Assembly: GCA_020002185.1 (NCBI GenBank)
Contig: CM034537.1
Location: 67,260,807 to 67,324,806, forward strand
Length of the DNA stretch: 64,000 nt
Source: Paraescarpia echinospica
Lineage: Eukaryota; Annelida; Polychaeta; Sabellida; Siboglinidae
Reading direction: 5' to 3'
Positions 1 through 15,600 of the stretch are shown here, piece after piece (position 1 is the stretch's first letter; every line of letters begins with the position of its first letter). The position numbers were made by a program, and so were the translations under genes. The notes under the pieces were generated by a model. It did not search any database. It saw only the letters and a list, made by a program, of their open reading frames with translations, and was not told where the DNA came from.

Positions 1-514
1 AACTTTATTAGCAACAACAATGGACGCCATTGGACGTTCAGCGCAATCGCGATGTTCCCACAACCAATTCAGCCAACTTCTTCTTGATAATTACCAACAT
101 GGCTGATTCTGTACATCCTCCCTTTAAAGAGAGCCAGTCACTACCTCTACCCAGAATTAACGGGCGTGGTAATTTGTAACAGGAAATCTGCTGTGTTATA
201 AATGGAAAAATGGAACATCGTTGAACATCAATGAGTATTGCAGTTAACTCAGCCCGACTCGGCCGTATTGCCAATGAAGCTTGTTTTGAAACTGGATGTT
301 TTGTTTACTATTTTAACATGCTCCGGGGTCGTACCTTTCAAATTGCGAACGTTGTTACGCGCCTACTAAACACAATTTGGCTTGCAGTATACATTCAACA
401 TAGTTAGTATAGTCTTTAAAACATTATACTAATTAATTAATTAAAAACTTGGAACAGACAATCCCACCGTTAATCTGTCTGAAGCTAACCGGAAGTGACG
501 TATTGTCCCCGCAG

Positions 515-658
515 GTCAACTCCCTCCAGTTCCACCATGTGCGGCCTGTCACGGACGACATCTCGGAGACATTGCTCACGGAAGAATGCAAGATCCAGAC
601 GGGTCTCTCGGAGGAGGCGATCAAGCACGCGCAGCCCCTCGAGCAGGTCCTGGAGGAG
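515..658 (+). CDS. ESRP: ESRP exon 1 of window (N-terminal domain)
   Basis: 48 codons, phase 0 at both ends, acceptor ccgcag and donor gtacgt. It encodes the [11 protein letters not shown] to LEQVLEE stretch, matching the part of the ESRP N-terminal domain that follows the first strand-helix unit. The preceding exon with the start codon is not in the 514 bases upstream. Confidence 0.9.
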
Positions 659-3600
659 GTACGTGGCCGGCTGGCTTAATGGGACGCGGTAGCGTAGTGT
701 AATGACACCTGCCTCTTAATTGGGAGACTCTATTGTTGTCGTTTTATAGTTTGGTTGACCACACGTTGCCTCGGTTCACTCAGCTGTATAAACGAGGACG
801 TGGTTATATATTGTGGTTGATATGTGTAAAGGAATCCTCTTCGTGTAAATTCTGGCTGTACTTGTTTGAGTGTGAGTCGGTAAGATCACGAAATAACTTA
901 ATTAACACAGACCGGTCTAATTGTTTTCATATCCAATAAACACGGATACGCTATACAGTTATTACAACTTACAATGCAGTGATGTAAACATTTCTTACTA
1001 TAAACCATCAACCTTCTCTTGGCATAACTGTAGCATACCTACGCTTTTTGTTTAGTTACACACCAACACGCACATGTTACACAGTAGTAATGTCGAACTG
1101 GCGGTGCAAGGCTACACTTCAAACTACATTTATTGACTATATATTGAATGTTGTCTATTGACTAAACCCGTCAAACTTCACAGCACTCACCATCTAATAA
1201 TTATATTGGCGTTACGTTTACACCAACCATTCAACCCCTGGTGTGTCGGGGCCTACTCCAAAATATGTAGGTGTAAATCTGCAAGATCATACTTATTGTC
1301 ACACCGGCCATCTCATCTTTAATTGGATTTCAATGCGTTAAAGTAAACATTATGGACGGTAAATGTTCTGGCCGATTCACACCTGTATAATAGGCGTATA
1401 ATAAACGTAGGCCTATGAAGGTCCATTCGTGCAAATGAACCGGCCGCATAATTGGTGAGAAGACCGCCTAGCGCAGCAGGCAATAATCTTAATAATATTA
1501 ATAATACTATTACAGTATTAATTAGGCCAAATACAACTTTCACGAAGTTCCTTGAAACCCTAGGGAGCTTGAAGCGAGATTCCGTGTAAATAGCAACAGC
1601 ACCCGATCGCTGTGTATCTGTTGTATTTAAAATGTCCCATTTTCTAGACTATAACATTGTCATGGTTATGATTTCACCCATGCGGCCACTTGGGTCAAAC
1701 TATGCTGGTTCTAATCATCACCGCCAGACGTCTCTGTCCCTCAGTGACGTTTTTATTTTTTCACGCTCCAAATCGACATCCTCCTTTTTGCAGTTAATAA
1801 AGGTAAACGCTGGTTTGCTTTGGTTTGTTCTTCTCTATGATCGTCAATTAATCGTTGTGTCTCTTGCAGTAGTAAACAATTTACTAGTATCATTATAGCC
1901 AAGTATTTAGCTACATTTAAATAGTTCTGTTGAAAATGGCATTGTGATTTTGTTTTACCAATTATTTCTTGTTGTGCGTAATGTCCGAAGTTCAAATCAA
2001 ACGCACACATTCTACACACACAAAGTAAACGTTACAGCAGCTCTTGAGACACGTTTAGTTACCCAGAACTCTCATAAAGTTGCACCTAACGTAGTTTACG
2101 AATGACTGTATTAATGTTACGCATAGCATAGCTATGATTGCACGATGATTGGACAATGTCCACCGTGTGTTGATCATTCGAGTGTCCAAGTCGATGTCTT
2201 AAGTAAGCTTTCAGATCGACTCCGCCGTAAACCTATCCGCAGTGTACACGGTTGAATAACACCCCACTTGGAGTCATTTGGTGCAGACACACATCGGTCC
2301 GCTTTACTCCTCATCCAAAGTTTGAATAATTATTGTAAAATGTCGCGTTTAAAGGACCCGACGGTGTTCACACGATTTAACAATGCTATGTATCCAATAA
2401 TATACTAATGATAGTCTTGGGGATAACAATAAAATACACGCAACTTTTTGTAGTTACAAAATAATTGTTGCACTGTTTATGCGCAACCATAAAGTTCCGA
2501 TAATTTAAGGTTTGGTCCAAAGCCCTGCAATGTCTTTAATGGGTGTGGTAGAGCGTTTGTCGTCTGTAAGTGTCATTGTAATTGTTTATGTGACACTATT
2601 TCTCAGAAACCCAGGCTTTATCGAGCGGTGATTAAAATTTAAATTGTTTAGCCGTGCTGCGTTTACTATCTGGTCTGGGAGACAGTACCAGCCGTTGACA
2701 TTCTTTGTACTGACGAGGTATTGACACATTATTTCTCGGCCAATTTGAGTGAATATGTAAATGTGGCGGTGTTGTTGTTACTTGGCAAGTTGCTCTGTGT
2801 CTATACTCTCGTGCCCGTGAGTAATCTGTGCGCCGTTCCAAGGACTGGATCAACGCTCTATAAGACCTGCCATTGTTATTATTGTTACTACTATAACTAT
2901 TTGAAAGTGGTCCATATTTCCTTTCATAAGTCTATGAAGGAGGGGCAGTTTGGAAAGTCACAAAATGTGTTAAAGATTACGTAGCAGAAGCTGATGTCGT
3001 CGTCACCACGTATCGCAGGGACATAATTTGATACAATGCTGCCACAAAGCGAGTGCAATGTGTGTTAATATAAATGACGTTAATCACAAGTTCACATTGT
3101 GACAATCGCACCAAGTACATATTTGTGTGGAAGGAGTTGACCCAATGGCAACCGCAGAACCCTTATGAGACCATGGTCTTTGTGAACTTATGAGACCTTG
3201 GACTTTGTGAACTTATGAGTCCATGGACTTTGTTAACTTATGAGTCCATGGACTTTGTGAGTTTATGAGACCATGGACTTTGCGAGTTTATGAGACCATG
3301 GACTTTGCGAGTTTATGAGACCATAGACTTTGCGAGTTTATGAGACCATGGACTTTGCGAGTTTATGAGACCATGGACTTTGTGAGTTTATGAGACCATG
3401 GACTTTGCGAGTTTATGAGACCATGGACTTTGCGAGTTTGTGAGACCATGGACTTTGCGAGTTTATGAGACCATAGACTTTGCGAACTTGTGAGACCATG
3501 GACTTTGCGAGTTTATGAGACCATCCTTTAAGTTGTTTTAGGCGGTCTTTATCACAGTCACTCGGTTAAGGCAGTCGTTGTGTAGCATTAGAATGTGTTG

Positions 3601-6600
3601 TGTGGCTTCTTCTAACCAAATATATGCCGTCTGGCGACGCAGTTCGAACGGTTCGTGCGGTCGAAAGAGGTGCATCCGGAACACGGCGGCAAGTCGTTCT
3701 GTTTCATCACGGACGGACCGCTGCACCTCCGTCTGTGCATGCACCCGGAAGCGTGCAAGAAGAACATTCACCTGCCCGACCACTACTACCGCTACTTCGA
3801 CTTACGCCGGGACTTCAAGAAATTCTACAAGGCTGACGTCATCAATTGCATCAAAGATATGCTCGAATGTATCCTTTTGTAATGTGATGTTTTGCAAGTT
3901 CATGCCACATTGGAGGTTATATGTCACGTAACTATTAGGCATACAGATCAACATAATTGCCAAAAAGAATAATACAAGAACAATGGTATTTAGTGCAATT
4001 TAAAATAATTAAATGGTGTAATAGGCCTACCACGAACATCTTTGTTATCTGTTCTGCTCCATTCTGTTTTACCCCACGAAATCACGTGGTTATACCAACT
4101 TCCACCTACACAAAACGTAACGCAAGAAGATAGCTGTCGAATTACTAGTGCGAACGTTTAGTCGAGGCCGCCGGGTAACGTGGCAACATCGCCATGAATG
4201 TCACAGCGAGACATCTGGCGGCGGTGACGTTTTTGTGCTGCCTTGCGGTTGTTGTTCGACGGCGTGATATAACGACGCGACGCCCTTGATTGAACGTGGC
4301 CAGTGGACGCGCAACAGCTTCCCCGTTGACCATTATTGTTGTAATTAAAGGTAAACTTAATGTATATGAATTCACATGCAGTGCAACTGCTGTGAATGCT
4401 TCGTTATAATTAACGTCGGCCCGGATGGTCTGACCAGGGACGTAGCCACTACTTAGCGGTGGTAGTTCTATAACAACGTCAGGGTTAGAAAATCGAGTGT
4501 CTAAATGTATTTCTACGCCACTACATAAATAATTTTATAAATGGAAGGCAACAGTATGGCGAGAGTTGTACATTGATGACGACACTGGAATCGACATTGT
4601 GCGTTTTTGCATCAAGTATAGGTTTAACAGGAACACATAAAGTATATGTATGTAACAATATTGATTAGATTATTATAACAACTCCTTGATAACAAATCAA
4701 CTTGGAATTCAAGGATCACTGCGTGCTTTATGGCTATAATTATTATTGTGAAGATATAACATGAATTACTTAATTGTTTAGGCCTAGCTACAAACGGTGC
4801 ATGTTACAAAGCTAGAACACATACATGCCGTCCTACATAAAACCAAACTTCCGTCACCATGCACCGGTTGGGCCGCAAATCCACTGAACCGTGTGACACC
4901 GGATATGTTCGGAAACATTGTCTGCACCTCGATATCATCGACACTCATTGTATTAACACGACCACACGTATTCGTCAAGATACATTTCAGACGAGCAACA
5001 CACTCGCCCAAGTATATGTTTCGCTGATGCTCATCCTTGCGAACATAAATCAAAACGGCATCAATCACACGATATCATGTTCTCGCGTGTACACGCGATG
5101 TGTGGAACACTTCAGTGGTCATTTCTTGTTGCGAGCAACACCACTACAATGACCAACGACCATTTACATCCACACTGTTAGCATATGCCACGCTGCGATC
5201 GCATGTACGCTCTTTGGGTGTTCTTAATGTTGGTCCAGCTAGTGAAAAGGGTATTAGTATACGTTTAGCTAACATCGACCTGTTTTTTTATATGCTGGAA
5301 TAAAATACTACAACCCGTCAGTTTTATTTTCTTTCATGTAACCTCCTTACGCATTGTTCTGTTATATATTTTTGTATTGGTGCGGTGTGTGTGTGTGTGT
5401 ATGCGTGCGTGCGTGCTTGCGTGGGCGCTTGCGCGCGTGTCTGTATTCAACAATAAATATTTATAGTCTTTTCAACAATTCTATTTTGTAAACGACCCAC
5501 AATTTTATATTTGTTTATATATTATTGGGTGATACGCATCAAAGTGCAAATGTGTGAATTCCACGCGGATATAGAATGCTATTTCACCAGTATCCACTCC
5601 TTAACTGCGCACCTCGTGCAGTTATTGGACAAGAAGAAGACCATTCTGTGGAGTATGGCGTGCGACACTGTCAGGAAATGGCCAGCATAATACACAGACT
5701 TATCAATGACGGTAAGCAACATATCTACATAATTCTTTTTCCATACTAAATCCACTCCTCCACTGCACACCCGTCTGTCTCGCCTTGTCGAAGAAAGGAC
5801 ACAACACGTAGGGCCTACACTTAGACATGTAATCAGAGTTGGTTCTATACATCAATTGCTATGTTAATAATTATGGATAATTACTAAGAGGAACACTGCA
5901 CCAACTACCACTAACCACTACACGGAGTATTTCTACAGTGTCTGTTTATTACCGATTTGCAGTTGCACTGGATGAGTTTTCATGGTAGTAACCATGCACT
6001 TATTAACAATACAGTATCCTGCATTGAGATAACGCGTCATTTCTGCGTAGTTAATAGTAACATGCATACTGATAGATAAAATCAAAATAGTTTGATCAAT
6101 AAGGTTTGTCGTAGTGTCTTGGGAGAATGTTCTATGTAATGTTTTTACTACAGCCGTCTTCCTTGGCCACTGGTATTACACGCTTCGTTTGTGTTTGTCT
6201 GTATACGTGTGCGGGCATACCTGTGCAGCGGTCAAACTGGCTTCTGAAGTTATCATGCATGGGGTACATAAGCTGTTGATACGGGTATTTTATCCAAGCC
6301 TCTATGAACCTACTGCAGGTGATAACATAATTAAATGAATACAATATTTTGTTAACTCAATGTGTAACATATTACCCACAATATTACCTGTTTTTGTTAG
6401 TTTTTTTGTAGTTGTTGTTGTTTTGTTGTTTTTCCATCCACTTGACCCATCCCTAATTGAATAGTTAATCGACACGTCCACTTTAAAATTTTTTTTTGCA
6501 TTAACACCCCTTCGCGAAAACACCATAACGTTTCTCTCGCCTACTGCTCATGTGTCGTTGTGGTGACGTCACGTCTTTGAGTACCGTTGACTAAGTGTGA

Positions 6601-9600
6601 TAACATGTTTGTCAGAATGTCCTTGTTGCTGAAGTTTGACGTGGGAGATGTTCAATTAAATGTGATACGCATGAAGACACAAATAGCCACTTGCAACTCT
6701 CGTCTCGTCAACTATGTGTCTAGAACACTAGCGAATCAGGGTCAACTCCGTGTCAAGGTCATGGTGGACCTATGCAGTCAAAGTAAACTCCTTGTCAAGA
6801 CAGACTTAGCCAACTATAATCAGTTTTGCAGACTTACTTGACCCTTATTTTATGTTTATGGCGGGTTTTTTTGTTCTTCAGGTCACCTATTCAGGCAACC
6901 TGATGTCGTGAACAGCAGGCTAGAATCAGGAATATGGTAAGTAAATGTATGTATTATGTAAACATATCGGCAGGATTCATTTTCATATTGTTTGATCATT
7001 TGATCACATGACATTTTTATTTTATAGAATTAGTTAGACATTGTATTGTCTACAAGCAATAGCTGTGAAATTCACTGCTCTTTTCTGCATACAATAATAT
7101 TGATATGCAGAACGAAACAACATGTCAACAATTAAGCAGTCATACTTTTGTTTAGATAAAATCATCCCACTTTGCGCGAGTTCACTCGTCCGTATAAATG
7201 CCTACCTGGTAACAGACAGTGGTGGATTTATACGAACAAGCAGCTTTCTCGCACCAATTGCAGCGTGATGGGATGCGTCAATAGAAGTTGATAATAAGGC
7301 GAACTAGTGTGCTGGGGACAAAGTGCAATGTGCCTTGAACTACACAAGTCGAAGGGACGCGGTATAAATTTAACGCCCTGTTTTAAATGCAAGAAATGCA
7401 ATACAGCTAAGACCATTGACAGGTCCGTTCTGTTTTAAGAAATTGATCGAGTGCTGGCGTGTTTCTTAAACGTATTTTGTCAATTTAATAAAGAGCGCGC
7501 CATGCACCAGGGGCGTATCATTTGGCGAGGTGAGAAAACAGGTGACTTGATGGATGTGGACGGTGAATGCATGGCACTGATAGTAGTCGAGCATGTGGGT
7601 CATGCAGGTCGCCATTACATACCGATTGCTGTGCACGGCTAACTCTAGCAATTCATCGGTAAAATGCGGCGAACCGGGTTCTTTTACGACTTGATAGAAG
7701 TAGGCGGTGGTTAGCAATCTATTCACATTAGCATTGGTGTGAGGAAAAAAATCCGAATACAAATAAGGCTGTTAACTGGATAATCAATTAGGGTGGGTCT
7801 GTTTTAACTGTATATATGTGTTGCGTCAATTGATTACACAAATGGTTTAGATGTGTCGTCTGTGTAAATAGTCAACTATACAAAAAGGGTCGATCAGTTT
7901 ATTATACAGATAGGGTGGACCAGTCGACAATGTAAATACGGTAGGTCACTTTACTATACACATAGGGTGGGTAATTTGACTGTACACATAAGGCATATCA
8001 GTCAACTACACAAATAGGGTGGGTCAGTCAATTAAAATAAGGTGAATAAGTCATCTATACAAATGAGGTGTGACTTATATTATACATTGGTATGTCCCTG
8101 TTATAATATATTAAGCATTATTTGAACTTGAAAATGAAACATATTCTGTAAGTATTTATCATCGAGGCTTCCTGAAAATAATTCTTAGTGCTTTAACATG
8201 TCTTAACCTTAATTTAGTCTACAATCCATGTGTCTGCCATGTGTTTGTTCCACACATAGTAGTGATTCTTTATTGGGTTGCCTCAAGTAATATATAATAT
8301 GTTAGTAGTTTAAGTATGATGTTGCAATGTTTATGCAGCACATTACTGTCTCTTCCTCATACGTCAACGAGTATGTTATGTGTAATTATGTCCATACTGC
8401 AAATGTCGGTTTTTATTATGAAACACATGTAAAAGGTACCGGAACCGTTTCAAACTGCATGTTCTATTACAAGTACCGGTGACACTAATCCCTTCCTAAC
8501 ATTGGTCAAATGTTATAGTTAAGCCATGTATGTAAAACAGGACATTGGGAACATTCTGATAACATTGTTCAATAATGCTAAAAATGATAAACGTTTTTGG
8601 GAAAGGTTTGATTTATGTGCCTACTAAGTATAATAGTTAGGTAATGTTATCGACAAACTTCTTCACATTTGTTTTATTATAACGTATAACATAATATATT
8701 ACAACATTCTAGCGATACAGTATAAACATACGATTGTATTATGATGGTATTACATTTAAACCCAGTTTCAGGATTCACACCAAACCTAAATGGGTACTGT
8801 CAACTTGGTAATTTGAAGTAGATTAAAATCCAAAATTACTTGTTCGCCATTCGAACATATTCCAAGAAAGGGATATTTAAGGTGCATACAGGTAGTACTA
8901 ATTAAGTCATTAATTGATAATGATTGTTTTCAAATTATGTACTTCAATAAAAAGAAAGGTGTATCGGTTGATTGCACAATGTGTCCCTTAAGGAAACAAC
9001 TGAGCAGCAAAACTCTGGAGGAGGACAATAAAGAAATCTACTCACATATATCATAATTATGTAATTAACAATATCCGAAGAAAAGCAATAGTCTACATAT
9101 TTTTTGTTTTAATAAATGTTAACAAATAGCTTTTATGAGTGTTAGTCAATAACATTGTGGGAACAACATTCTTCTAAGAACGTGTAGAACACTCTTCCTA
9201 GAACGTTCTCTAACGTTACGTCTTGTAGCATTGACTGAACATTTTTAGAATATTGAATTGTTACTTGGTATTTTAACTTTGCGACCTCTAACAAATGCGT
9301 GTTTCCCAAATTATATTGTACATTGTGTTAATACCACCTTGCTTATTCCAAAATACCAGTAGCAGAAATATGCTTCTGCAATGTTCACATTAACGAGACA
9401 CACATCTGATAAAATCACACACATCATGACACACTGTGTTCTTAATAGGCGTGGCTTACATAAACCTACAAGCTGCCGACGCCCGCCAGACATCCGCGTT
9501 GTTGTGTCTGCTACAGCTGTTGCATGTGCCCGGATAAAGCTCATCATATCGCCGCTTGTGCTCACAGCTGCTGCCGTCGCAGTTGTCGCGAGATAAAAGA

Positions 9601-12600
9601 ATTTTGTAGAATACTGCAGGAGCTACGTGCAGCACATTAACATCACAATGTTCAGATGACACTATCGGTGATCATTGCAGGGCCATGTGCTACCTGCAAG
9701 CTTAGATGTAACAGCCCTGCAGCTATTAACATTGCCGACGTGCAGTGAAAGATGCCAATCGTTTGTAACAGCTCATGTTAAGTGTTGTCGTCTACTGCAT
9801 TCAGTTTGACTGCACCTGGATGCAATAAGCAAATAAATATTCTTCCAAAAGGTTATTCAGAAAAAACTTCCTGGCAGTTTATATGTGTCGTGTTGTCGTT
9901 CTCTAGAATTCAGAACAAAAACTAACAGTTGGTAAAATGAAATACTTGTTCAACACGCACTCGCACACGCACACAATTATTATGAAAGTAAAATTGGTGT
10001 ACGAATGTACCCAGTACATAATATGCCCAGAAGCAGTGTGTGTGTGTGTTTGTGCGTGCGTGCGTGCGTGCGTGTGTGGTGTGCATATAACACACACACA
10101 TTCACGCACGCACGCACCCACACACAAATACACGCACACACAATGTTCTGATACAAAAGAGCTATTCAACAAATACATTGAACCCATCTATTACCCCGCT
10201 GTGACAGCGGGGTAGTGTTCAATATATTTGTTGAATAGCTCTTTTGTATCAGAACATTGTGTGTGTGTGTGGATACTTACTAGTATGCCATTCCCGCCGC
10301 GAAAATGGTCAATGAAGTCCACTATATAGTTATTGCATTGACATGGCAAGATTCATGTGGTCGTTTCTGCGACTGACAAAACATTGCACGTCACTGCCCA
10401 GCTGGCCGGTAGTTATATATATTTACTGCACTAAAGTGTGTCGTAAAGTTCAGAGAAGCCTGGGATCAATTGAAGTAGGTCAGCTAGGGGTCATAGAAAT
10501 GGGTCAACTGGGGTCATTGGAATAGATCAACTGAATACGTTTGTGATCGTTTTGTTTGCAGCAATAAGAATGATATTGTTGATGACGATACTGTCATCAG
10601 GGCCCGTGGGTTGCCATGGCAGTCGTCTGATCAAGACATCGCCAAGTTCTTCCAAGGCTTGAATGTGGCAAAGTACGTTTCATGACACATTATGATTAAA
10701 TTTAGTTTTTACAAAGATGACATTACACAATTACAAACAGATAGATAACTATTAGACTAAAAAATGTCATACGTATATATCTGCGAAGTCTTGTTCATAA
10801 AACCACCCATTATGCTATCAAAATGTGTAGATCGTGTTGCCTTGTACAGAGGTTACTGGAAAGAGTAAACATCTTGATACATTTCCTTGGTGTCTAAGCT
10901 GGTTTTCCTTTTGCCACCAATATATGCGCTGTGTCATCTAAACAGTTGGTAAATAAATAGAAAACAGCAACACAAATTGGAACAGCAGTAGATCAGAACA
11001 ACAGCAGAACAGGACAAAAGCAGATCAGAACATCAGCAGAATAGAACAACAAAACAGAACAGCATACCAGAAGAGCAGCTGTTCAGAACAGCCGCAGTGT
11101 GGCCTATGTTTGTAGTGTTGACTGTTATAAGACATGTCTGATGGAACTGTCGTTTGTAGGGGCGGCGTGGCACTGTGTCTCAGTCAACAGGGTCGGAGGA
11201 ACGGAGAGGCACTGGTGCGGTTTGAGAACAAGGAGAACCGGGATCTGGCGCTTAGGAAACACAAACACCACCTCGGCCAGCGGTATATCGAGGTGTATCG
11301 AGCCACTGGCAAAGACTTTGTCAACGTTGCCGGAGGTACGTCCAGCACCATCACTATGATTGCACGTCACAATTTCAATCAATCTTTCATCTCTCTATTC
11401 CGTTTCTGCTACATAACTGTAGCTCCCTTCAACATATATCAAGCAGTCCATAAATGATAGAACAAGTACTACATATTCTCTATCATTGTGTTCCACCTGT
11501 AGCTGCAGTGGTCGTTAAATAGTTCTGGGTACTTCAACGTGCGCACCGCAGAAGGTGTTCAAACCTATCCGTGTTTGCAGGTAACAGTTCCGAAGCCCAG
11601 GCATTCTTGTCTCGACACAGCGAACTTGGAGGTCAGGTGATCGTGCGAATGCGTGGTCTGCCCTACTCAGCCACTTCCGAACAAGTGGTACGTAAATCAC
11701 ACGACCACAAAAGCCATTGTTACTAGAGTTCCAGCAATTGTGCAATGTCCTTTTCTTAACAACAATTCTACATTTCTGTGGGTAATTAGTAACGCTCGAC
11801 GAATTATATTAAATAATATATCTCGTTGCTTGTAATATCCATTACTTTCCCTGTTTCATAACTTGCAATTGTTATGGGTAAGATTGCACAATCACCAAGG
11901 TAAAGTAACTGATGTTACACGAAGTGCAGCATATCGTTGGTCATAGTTTTTCTCTTATTGGTTGACAGCAGGATGAGAAATATATAGTCATCTCCTCCAT
12001 TTACACGTTATACCTATGACACTTTGTAACTCTCCCCGCTTCTGGCCCATTGTTATCTTCACGGGAACTGTTTTCGGGAAATGTATCTCTACTTCCGTTT
12101 GCTAGATGATATGACAACTATCATAGTTCTGATAAGAATAGTTTTGATATAATTTATTCTCCCGACGAGATGAAAATTTTCGCAAGGTATGCACTAATGT
12201 TGTCAAAGTCTTATCACTAGCATATTGCAGTACTCTTGTCAAAATACTATCGGTGACACACTGTATTGGTGTTGTCAAAGTCATATGACTGACACTTTAT
12301 TAGAGTTGTTTTTACGCACTGTATGCTTGTTGTCAGCGATACGTGCTCAAACTGATTTATACACTAGAAGCACTTAACTCGTACTAAATAACTTAAATGA
12401 CTAAAGTGGATGTATTTTGAAACGGCAGCGTTTCTAGAATGTGGTATGACCTATTTCAAACATAATCACCAGAAAGAATCATACGTGGGAAGTGCGTGTG
12501 GTATTAAATTGTATTTAAACAATACTATAAATCATGTGTCATTATGTATATATATAAAAAAACTTTACTACCAAATATTACTTGTGAATAATGTCATCCT

Positions 12601-15600
12601 GTCAGATATCATCTCCCCCTATGTTTGTGCCGACGTGGATCGATTCTGAGAGCGTTGGCGGCTATATTCTTTCAGTGTCTCCGTCTCAACGACTGAGCTA
12701 GTTTAGCAGACTCGGCAGGCAGCACGGGTAAGTGAAGTCGTCCGGTTGCACTGGCCTGTCGCACGGCGTCGTGTTGTGAGCAATGGAGGCTCCGCTACGA
12801 TACGTGGCACCTCACACAACTCTCGGGTTCTTCCTCTCACACCCCCTCGTGTCCTCTCCTCGGCAGCTGGGTTTATGTTGTTCACACCCGGTGTCACCGT
12901 CATGGCGATGGCGGTGGCGCCCCTAATTGGGCTTGCAGGCGGTGTCTTCATTTTGGCCACTCTGTGGCGCAGGTGGAAGGTTCGACGGCACGGGACTGGT
13001 TGTAGAACTGGGCTGGGGAGGAGCCGACAAACATGCTTGTCTATTGTGACGGTTCTGCACTGAGGTTTGGGACGACGACGATGACTCATTTGTATATTAG
13101 TTACGGACAAGGTATACTCACTGCTTGTGGTGCTGGCTGTAGTAGATTGCGCTAGATGTTGCTGCATGTGTAACATCCGTCTACGGTTCTGTCGTCTGCT
13201 TGCAGCTGATGTTCTTTCGAAGCGGCGACAATCCGTGTGAGGTGCTGGATGGGGAGAATGGTTTACTGTTTGTCCACCAGGCGGATGGGCGATCGACGGG
13301 CGATGCATTCGTGCTCTTTGCCAACGAGGACGAAGCAAACAAGGCTCTGTCTAAACACAGACAGTGCATCAGTACACGTTATATTGAGCTGTTCAAGAGT
13401 ACGACTGCAGAAGTTCAACAGGTAAAGACACAACCGTGTATACAGTTGCATATCATAAACATTCATGGAAATATACATTTTTATTTTTATTTACAGAACA
13501 CACTAAAATATGTCATAGACAAACATAAAAAACTACAAATTCTGTAGAATTTTGTAGTGTAGAATATTTATACACAAATATCCACAACAATCCTACAGAA
13601 AATTCTATGGATATTACAGAAACCTCTACATTACTACTGATTATATAACAGTATATTGTAGGTCAACAGAACGTTCTACAGAAAACCATTCGCACAAATC
13701 CTACAGTATAACCAATACAATTATTGTTTTATAATTGTATTACTTTGTTGGATTTTAGATGTCTTGTGAATCACTGCCTACTACTATATGTCGGTATTTC
13801 ATGCATATTTAGCAAAGACAAACCGAGGATCAGTTTCGATGGCAGCCTATCTCTGATTACAGGGAGAAAGGGAAAACAACAAATTTTATTTAACGATTTG
13901 TTTGAAAACAGTTTAAATTGATTTCGTATAATACATTATTAAAGACTATTTCTTCTGGCAGGCCTTCGTACAATATTGCAGTTTGCAGCAGTGACATTTT
14001 TAGTGATAAAGGCATTTTTATTTATGTATTTAATAAATAAATTTACTTACTTATTTATGATCTATTAGTAAACTAACTTATTCGATCTATTTGTTTAATT
14101 AATTCAAGCATCTAATTTATTTCAGTTATATAACCTTTTAGATAATATAACATATTCTTGTATTTTTTTATATTTATTTAGCTTAAATTTTATTTGCATG
14201 TATTTGTCTAACTTAAAACTACTTATATTGTTTTGTTAGCGCCATTGAGCAGGTGTTTCACACGGAAACATAACCCATTACACATGTTTAATAACAAGAA
14301 TAAATAATACAATTAATAAATAATACATTATAATATTTATGTTGACGAAAGATATATTGTGCAGGTGCTCAACCGCAGCTTGGACCCTCGCACACCCTCA
14401 GAGCTGTCGGACACGCACATGTCCCCTCTCATCTCACACCTGCCGACGTCACCCCTTCCTGGGGTGATTCTACCCCAGCAGCTCATCACGAGCGGGACCC
14501 AAAGGGACTGTATCCGGCTGCGCGGTCTGCCCTTCGAGGCAAGCGTCACGGACATCCTCACCTTCCTCGGGGAACACTCGAGAAACATCGTCTTCCAGGG
14601 CGTGCACATGGTCTACAACGCACAGGTTGGTTTCATAGTAGATAGGTTATTTGCGTTTACTTTTGTTATGCAGAAAAACAATGTTATTCGATAAGGTCTT
14701 TAAGTTACTTATCATATAATCCTATGTTGTGCTCAACGGAACTTCACGCCGCCTTCACGCGTGCGCTGTTCGGTTGTCACGTAACGCCGTTGGTTATTGT
14801 AACATGACCGTACTTCTGTGCAGATTGCGGGAACACTGTAATGGTGTGATGTTACAATCCTGGTTGACTATTGTGTTCTTCAGGTGTTAGAGTTAGTTGT
14901 GTGGGGCATTTCAAAGTTGCACAAAATTATAACTATTGCGATTACATATTGAACATGCCAGCAGAGCTTGAAGAGCTTCTAAATAAAGTAATACGCTTTG
15001 GTGTTGTTTCTCTGAAGCTCTCTGGTAACCGGTTTTTGTCAGCAGAAGTAACACCAGAATGTTGTTTCCAGTAACAGTCATGTCTCTGTCTGCAACAACG
15101 TCATCACATTCGTGCTTCTGATCATGTTAGAATGTTGACTCAATAATTTAAAGCCTCCAGTTTTCCGTCAGCAATGAATTATTTTATACTTGTTACCTGT
15201 TCTCATTTGTGTGATGTTCTAAATGGGTACATCGATGATTTGTAAGATTGAGGAAACGTCACTATTATGCCTTTATATATATTTATAATGTTTAGGAAAT
15301 ATTGTAAGTAGAAGATATAGTGGGTACGTAAAGCATGGCATGTGTTCTGTTCTTTGTCCTCGTTCTCTTGTACAGGGGTGAAGTGTAGTAGCTCTTCTTG
15401 CAACTGCTGCCCTCCGCTTCTCCATAAAGCTCCTCCCACCACCTTCCATCTATCTACCTTCGACTTTCTCAAATCCCTCTTCACGTAGTCATAACTCCTC
15501 AGCTGTGTCAACCCCATTTCCACGCTGCCCTGGCCCTGATGTTTCTCCGCCTCTGTTCTCAAGAATTTGAAATGTTTATCCAAGACTGATAGTATCCGCT

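Noticed and set aside
12703..13338. 211-codon open frame on the - strand
   Set aside because: It overlaps an ESRP exon in antisense; its composition (Arg, His, Pro, Thr) reflects GC-rich antisense codons and it has no domain.
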